A DNA stretch of 64,000 bases from assembly GCF_008642295.1 (NCBI RefSeq), contig NZ_CP029190.1:3703501-3767500 (forward strand), given 5' to 3'. The notes under the pieces were generated by a model. The model was not told the origin of the DNA. It ran no database searches and was given only the letters and a program-made list of their open reading frames with translations. The stretch comes from Streptomyces venezuelae. Lineage in GTDB: Bacteria > Actinomycetota > Actinomycetes > Streptomycetales > Streptomycetaceae. Of this stretch, positions 60,052-64,000 are shown in pieces; positions within the stretch are counted from its first letter, which is position 1, and every line of letters starts with the position of its first letter. The position numbers were made by a program, and so were the translations under genes.

Positions 60052-62076
60052 TCAGCGGCGGCCGAGGCCGAACCAGCCGCTGTTGCTGCCGTTGGCGCCG
60101 CCGTCCTGCTGGCCGTTCCCGCCGCCGGGCATCGTCCACACGTTGACCGCGCTGTTCGGGGCGACCGGCTGGTTGGCCCCGGGCACGGTGATGGTGATCC
60201 TGGCGGTCTCGTCCGAGGGGCCGTTGACCGAGCCGAGAGTGAGGCCGCTCTGCTGGAGCAGGGCCGTTGCCTCGGCGATCGTCCGGCCCGCCAGCGGCGG
60301 CACCGTGACCTGGGCCGCGGCCTTGGCGATCTCCACGTTGACCACGGTGTTCGGCTCGACCTCGGAGCCCGCGGTCTCGGACTGGTTGACGATGGTCTTC
60401 GGCTTCTCCGCGGACTCGACCTCGGTGGTGCTGCCGAGCTTGAGGTCGTTCTCCTGGAGCTTCTTCTTCGCCTGGGCCTCCGTCAGGCCCTTGAGGTCGG
60501 GGACGATGGCCTTCGACTTCTCCTTGGCCACCGTCAGGGTCACCGTGGCGCCCTGGTCGACCTGGGTGCCGCCCGTCGGGTTCTGCTTGATGACGGTGCC
60601 CGGGGTGCGGTCCGACTCCTCGTTCCGCCGCTCGACCACGAAGCCCTTGGCCCGCAGGTCCTTCTCCGCGGCGTCGGCCGGCACGTTGACCACGTCGAGC
60701 ATGGCGATCTTGGCCTTGCCCGTCGAGACCTTGACCTTGATCTCACCGCCCTTGTCGAGGCGGCTGCCATTGGCCGGGTTCTGCGAGCACACCGTGCCCT
60801 TGGGCTGGGTGTCGCAGGGCTCGTCGGCCTCCTTGACCACCTTGAGGCCCACGTTGTCGGCGTTGCGCACAGCCTCGTCGAAGCCGATGCCGACGAGCTG
60901 GGGCACGGTGGGCCGGTTGTCCGCGGTGCTGCTGAACAGCGAGCGGCCGATCAGGATGGCGCCGACCAGCACCAGGATGCCCGCCGCGACCAGCAGGACC
61001 GTGGAGGCCCGGCTCTTCTTCTGGCTGCCGCGGCGGCGCGGGCCGCCCTGGTCGTAGCCCTGGTCCGGGTAGTAGCCGCCGTCGCCGGGGGGCATCGGCG
61101 GCATCATCGAGGTCTGGCCGGGCTCCGCGGTGCGCAGGGCGGTGGTGGGCTGGTCGTAGCCCTGGTGCCCGTAGCCGTGGTTCTGGTCGGGGTAGCCGTA
61201 GCCGGCGGCGCCCATGGAGGCGGTGGCGGCGACGGGCTGGCCGTCGAGGCAGGCCTCGATGTCGGCGCGCATCTCGTCGGCGCTCTGGTACCGGTAGTCG
61301 GGGTCCTTGACCAGCGCCTTCAGGACGATCGCGTCCATCTCGGGGGTGATCTCGGGGTCGAAGTTCGACGGGGGCTGCGGTTCCTCGCGGACGTGCTGGT
61401 AGGCGACCGCGACCGGGGAGTCGCCCACGAAGGGCGGCCGGACGGTCAGCAGCTCGTAGAGCAGGCAGCCGGAGGAGTACAGGTCGGACCGCGCGTCGAC
61501 CTGCTCGCCCTTGGCCTGCTCCGGGGAGAGGTACTGGGCGGTGCCGATGACCGCGGCGGTCTGCGTCATGGTCATGCCGGAGTCGCCCATGGCGCGGGCG
61601 ATGCCGAAGTCCATCACCTTGACCTGTCCGGTCCGGGTGAGCATGACGTTGGCGGGCTTGATGTCGCGGTGGACGATCCCGGCCCGGTGCGAGTACTCCA
61701 GGGCCTGGAGGATGCCGATGGTCATCTCCAGGGTGCGCTCGGGCAGCAGTTTGCGGCCGGAGTGCAGCAGCTCGCGCAGGGTGGACCCGTCGACGTACTC
61801 CATCACGATGTACGGGATGGAGATGTTGTCGACGTAGTCCTCACCGGTGTCGTAGACCGCGACGATCGCCGGGTGGTTGAGCGAGGCGGCCGACTGGGCC
61901 TCGCGGCGGAACCGGGCCTGGAAGGACGGGTCGCGTGCGAGGTCGGCGCGCAGAGTCTTGACGGCGACGGTACGACCGAGCCGGGTGTCGTGGGCGAGGT
62001 AGACCTCGGCCATGCCACCGCGGCCGAGCACGTGGCTCAGCTCGTACCGGCCGCCGAGGCGACGCGGCTCTTCCAT
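60052..62076 (-). CDS. pknB: PASTA-domain Ser/Thr protein kinase PknB
   Basis: This 674-residue kinase senses peptidoglycan and controls growth and division. The kinase domain (1-~270) is complete: GRGGMAEVYLAHD, TVAVKTLRAD, VHRDIKPANVMLT, VMDFGIARAMG with the TMTQTAAVIGTAQYLSPEQAKG activation loop. A juxtamembrane stretch follows (Tyr/Gly/Gln-rich), then one membrane helix (ASTVLLVAAGILVLVGAILIG), then four extracellular PASTA domains of ~65 residues each, starting near PTVPQLVGIGFDEAV, and a Gly/Asn-rich end. It is downstream of pbpA (144-bp gap) in the ftsW-pbpA-pknB operon. Confidence 0.97.
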   Translation of the reverse strand: MEEPRRLGGRYELSHVLGRGGMAEVYLAHDTRLGRTVAVKTLRADLARDPSFQARFRREAQSAASLNHPAIVAVYDTGEDYVDNISIPYIVMEYVDGSTLRELLHSGRKLLPERTLEMTIGILQALEYSHRAGIVHRDIKPANVMLTRTGQVKVMDFGIARAMGDSGMTMTQTAAVIGTAQYLSPEQAKGEQVDARSDLYSSGCLLYELLTVRPPFVGDSPVAVAYQHVREEPQPPSNFDPEITPEMDAIVLKALVKDPDYRYQSADEMRADIEACLDGQPVAATASMGAAGYGYPDQNHGYGHQGYDQPTTALRTAEPGQTSMMPPMPPGDGGYYPDQGYDQGGPRRRGSQKKSRASTVLLVAAGILVLVGAILIGRSLFSSTADNRPTVPQLVGIGFDEAVRNADNVGLKVVKEADEPCDTQPKGTVCSQNPANGSRLDKGGEIKVKVSTGKAKIAMLDVVNVPADAAEKDLRAKGFVVERRNEESDRTPGTVIKQNPTGGTQVDQGATVTLTVAKEKSKAIVPDLKGLTEAQAKKKLQENDLKLGSTTEVESAEKPKTIVNQSETAGSEVEPNTVVNVEIAKAAAQVTVPPLAGRTIAEATALLQQSGLTLGSVNGPSDETARITITVPGANQPVAPNSAVNVWTMPGGGNGQQDGGANGSNSGWFGLGRR

Positions 62077-62220
62077 AACTTCCAGCCCTCTCCGTCAGTC
62101 CCGACCGCACCCGTGTGTGGTCCGGCGGTGTGCTGTTCGCGCAAAGGCTACCGGCCGATCGTGGGAGATCGGTTCGTGACCACAGGCCGATACCGGACCG
62201 GTACCGACTGTGCCGGTCGG

Positions 62221-63681
62221 TCAGCCCTGGCTCTTGATGACCGCCTCCATGACAGCCTTCGCGACGGGGGCGGCCAGGCCGCCACCGCTGATGTCCTCGC
62301 GGTCGGCCGAGCTGTCCTCGATGACCACGGCGACCGCGACCGGGGAGCCCTTGTCCGTCTTGGCATACGAGATGAACCAGGCGTACGGCTTCTTGGAGTT
62401 CTTCTCGCCGTGCTGGGCGGTACCGGTCTTGCCGCCGACGGTCACGCCGTCGATCCGGGCCTTCTTGCCGCTGCCGTTCTCCACGACGTTGACCATCATC
62501 GCCTGGAGCTTCTGGGCGTTCTCGGCGGACATCGGCCGGCTCATCTCCTCCGGCTTGTGCTTCTCGACGGTGTCCGCGTTCGGCGCGGTGAGCTGGTCCA
62601 CCATGTACGGCTTCATCAGCTTGCCGTCGTTGGCGACGGCGGCTGCGACCATGGCCATCTGGAGCGGGGTGGCCGCGGTGTTGAACTGGCCGATGGAGCT
62701 GAGGGCGTTGCCGTCCTTGCTCATGTTCTTGTCGTAGACGCTGGCGAAGGCGCGGACCGGGGTGTCGATCTTGTCGTCGTTGAAGCCGAACTTCTCCGCG
62801 GTCTCCACCATCTTGTCGCGGGTGACCTTGTCGCCGAGGTTGGCGAAGACGGAGTTGCAGGAGATCCGCATGGCCTCGTTGAGGCTGGCCTCCTTGCAGC
62901 CGCCGGAGTGGTTCTTCATCTCCGTCTTGGTGCCCGGGAGGAAGTACGGCTCGGGGGTGTCCGTCTTGGCGTCGATCTCGGTGACCACACCGTGCTCGAG
63001 GGCAGCCGCGGCGGTGACGACCTTGAAGGTGGAGCCGGGCGGGTAGGTCTCCCGGATGGCCCGGTTGACCAGCTTCTTGTCCGCGCCGTCCTTCAGCTCG
63101 ACCCAGGCCTTCTCGTCGGCCTTGGAGTTGCCGGCGAAGGACGAGGGGTCGTACGAGGGCGTGGAGACCAGGGCGAGGATGGCGCCGGTGCGCGGGTCGA
63201 TCGCGGCGACCGCGCCCTTGCGGTTGCCGAGCTTCTCGAAGCCGGCCTTCTGTGCGGCGGCGTTCAGGGTGGTGACCACATGGCCGCCCTGCTTCTTCTC
63301 GCCGGTGAACATGCCGATGGTGCGGTCGAAGAACAGCCGGTCGTCGTTGCCGGTGAGGATGCTGTCCTCGAGGGATTCGAGCTGGTTGGAGCCGAAGGCC
63401 TGGGAGGCGTACCCGGTGACGGGGGCCCACATCGGGCCGTTCACATAGGTGCGCTTGTACTTGTAGTCGCTGCCGTCGGTGACCGCGGAACCGGTGATCG
63501 GTTCGCCCTGGACGATGATGTTGCCGCGTTCCTGGGCGTACTGGGCGATCTGGACCCGGCGGTTCTCCTTGCGGGTGGAGAGCTCCTCGGCCTGGACGTA
63601 CTGGAGCCAGTTGGTACGGATCAGCAGCGCGAGGATGAGCAGCCCGCAGAAGATCGAGATGCGGCGCAGGGGCTTGTTCAT
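62221..63681 (-). CDS. pbpA: Penicillin-binding protein PbpA (transpeptidase)
   Basis: This 486-residue class B PBP has a membrane anchor (RISIFCGLLILALLIRTNWLQYV) and a transpeptidase domain with SxxK in PPGSTFKVVTAAAALEHG, SxN in MRISCNSVFANLG, and KTG in VGGKTGTAQHG. It cross-links peptidoglycan with the SEDS partner encoded just upstream. The ATG at 63681 overlaps the stop of the ftsW/rodA-like gene by 4 bp. Length and position match mycobacterial PbpA and Streptomyces homologues. Confidence 0.97.
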   Translation of the reverse strand: MNKPLRRISIFCGLLILALLIRTNWLQYVQAEELSTRKENRRVQIAQYAQERGNIIVQGEPITGSAVTDGSDYKYKRTYVNGPMWAPVTGYASQAFGSNQLESLEDSILTGNDDRLFFDRTIGMFTGEKKQGGHVVTTLNAAAQKAGFEKLGNRKGAVAAIDPRTGAILALVSTPSYDPSSFAGNSKADEKAWVELKDGADKKLVNRAIRETYPPGSTFKVVTAAAALEHGVVTEIDAKTDTPEPYFLPGTKTEMKNHSGGCKEASLNEAMRISCNSVFANLGDKVTRDKMVETAEKFGFNDDKIDTPVRAFASVYDKNMSKDGNALSSIGQFNTAATPLQMAMVAAAVANDGKLMKPYMVDQLTAPNADTVEKHKPEEMSRPMSAENAQKLQAMMVNVVENGSGKKARIDGVTVGGKTGTAQHGEKNSKKPYAWFISYAKTDKGSPVAVAVVIEDSSADREDISGGGLAAPVAKAVMEAVIKSQG

Positions 63682-64000
63682 GACGGGCGGACCACCTGGG
63701 TCATCTCGGAGTCGGGGGACGGTGCGGGGGCCGGGGCGGGGCGGCGTGCGGTGTCGCTGATCCGGATGAGGATGCCGATGAGGGCCCAGTTGGCGAGGAC
63801 GGAGGAACCGCCGGACGCGAGGAAGGGCATCGTCATGCCGGTGAGGGGGATGAGGCCCATCACACCACCGGCGACGACGAAGATCTGGAGGGCGAAGGCC
63901 CCGGAGAGACCGATGGCGAAGAGCTTGCCGAAGGGGTCCCGGGCGGCCAGGGCGGTGCGGACACCACGCTCGATGATCAGGCCGTAGACCATCAGGAAGG
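63678..64000 (-). CDS. SEDS family FtsW/RodA glycosyltransferase, 3' part only
   Basis: Only the last ~107 residues are inside the window; the gene continues beyond 64000. They contain LFAIGLSGAFALQIFVVAGGVMGLIPLTGMTMPFLASGGSSVLANWALIGILIRI, the typical C-terminal block of SEDS peptidoglycan polymerases (the P-L-T-G-M-T-x-P-F-x-S-x-G-G-S-S motif), followed by a Pro/Ala tail. It is upstream of pbpA with a 4-bp overlap, so the two form a polymerase-transpeptidase pair. FtsW or RodA cannot be decided from this fragment. Confidence 0.94.
   Translation of the reverse strand, partial: FLMVYGLIIERGVRTALAARDPFGKLFAIGLSGAFALQIFVVAGGVMGLIPLTGMTMPFLASGGSSVLANWALIGILIRISDTARRPAPAPAPSPDSEMTQVVRPS

Noticed and set aside
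61165..63987. Long plus-strand open frame opposite pknB, pbpA and ftsW/rodA
   Set aside because: It is a shadow frame produced by the strong GC3 bias; its composition (Val/Gly/Leu/Asp repeats) matches an antisense reading of real genes.

Overview
The window is a core segment of a Streptomyces (or very close relative) chromosome centred on the replication origin. The evidence is the very high G+C content with strong third-position GC bias, frequent GTG starts, eight copies of the ParB site (core GTTTCACGTGAAAC), a dnaA-oriC-dnaN block, and the gene order typical of Streptomyces. Much of that order is shared with mycobacteria: CCA transferase, a large exported protein, MurJ, sigM, its anti-sigma, trxB, trxA, parB, parA, rsmG, jag, yidC, yidD, rnpA, rpmH, dnaA.

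Layout. 1-441 is a non-coding region with a DnaA-box cluster, followed by a MATE exporter. 1867-3562 (minus) is the rpsF-ssb-rpsR-rplI operon. 3802-12445 holds a small membrane protein, FemX, an alanine-racemase-like protein, a GT87 mannosyltransferase, a bifunctional PBP, a PadR regulator with a 21-bp palindromic operator, and inositol-3-phosphate synthase. 12545-25019 holds an MFS transporter, CCA transferase, a DUF6049-type exported protein, MurJ, a pseudokinase, an ECF sigma/anti-sigma pair, and trxB-trxA behind a sigma-R-type promoter. 25093-31428 (minus) holds a GNAT protein, parB-parA, rsmG, jag/khpB, yidC, yidD, rnpA and rpmH. 31795-43867 (plus) holds dnaA, oriC, dnaN, gnd, recF, dciA, gyrB, gyrA and a DUF3566 protein. 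43938-52571 is more accessory: tRNA-Ile, DLW-39, a secreted protein, a Ser/Thr kinase, an HTH protein, tRNA-Ala, a degenerate IS701-type transposase, a GAF-PucR regulator and a transaldolase-like protein. 52834-64000 holds a cyclophilin, a rhomboid protease, crgA, a DUF881 protein, three class E sortases interleaved with pabA, pknB, pbpA and the end of ftsW/rodA.

How the genes work together. The centre handles replication initiation (DnaA, oriC, DnaN, RecF, DciA, gyrase) and segregation (ParAB and the parS set). Both flanks are rich in cell-envelope and division genes: FemX, PBP, MurJ, YidC, CrgA, sortases, PknB, PbpA and FtsW.

No CRISPR array, phage, intact insertion sequence or biosynthetic gene cluster is visible. 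The least ordinary signals are a conserved-looking transposase and a transaldolase homologue that have each lost a catalytic residue, a MurJ-pseudokinase pair that looks like a split mycobacterial MviN, a five-copy 13-bp iteron-like array between dnaA and oriC, DnaA-box clusters outside oriC (near the MATE gene and upstream of crgA), and a perfect palindrome over the PadR promoter. Family names come from reading the translated sequences; no database search was possible.
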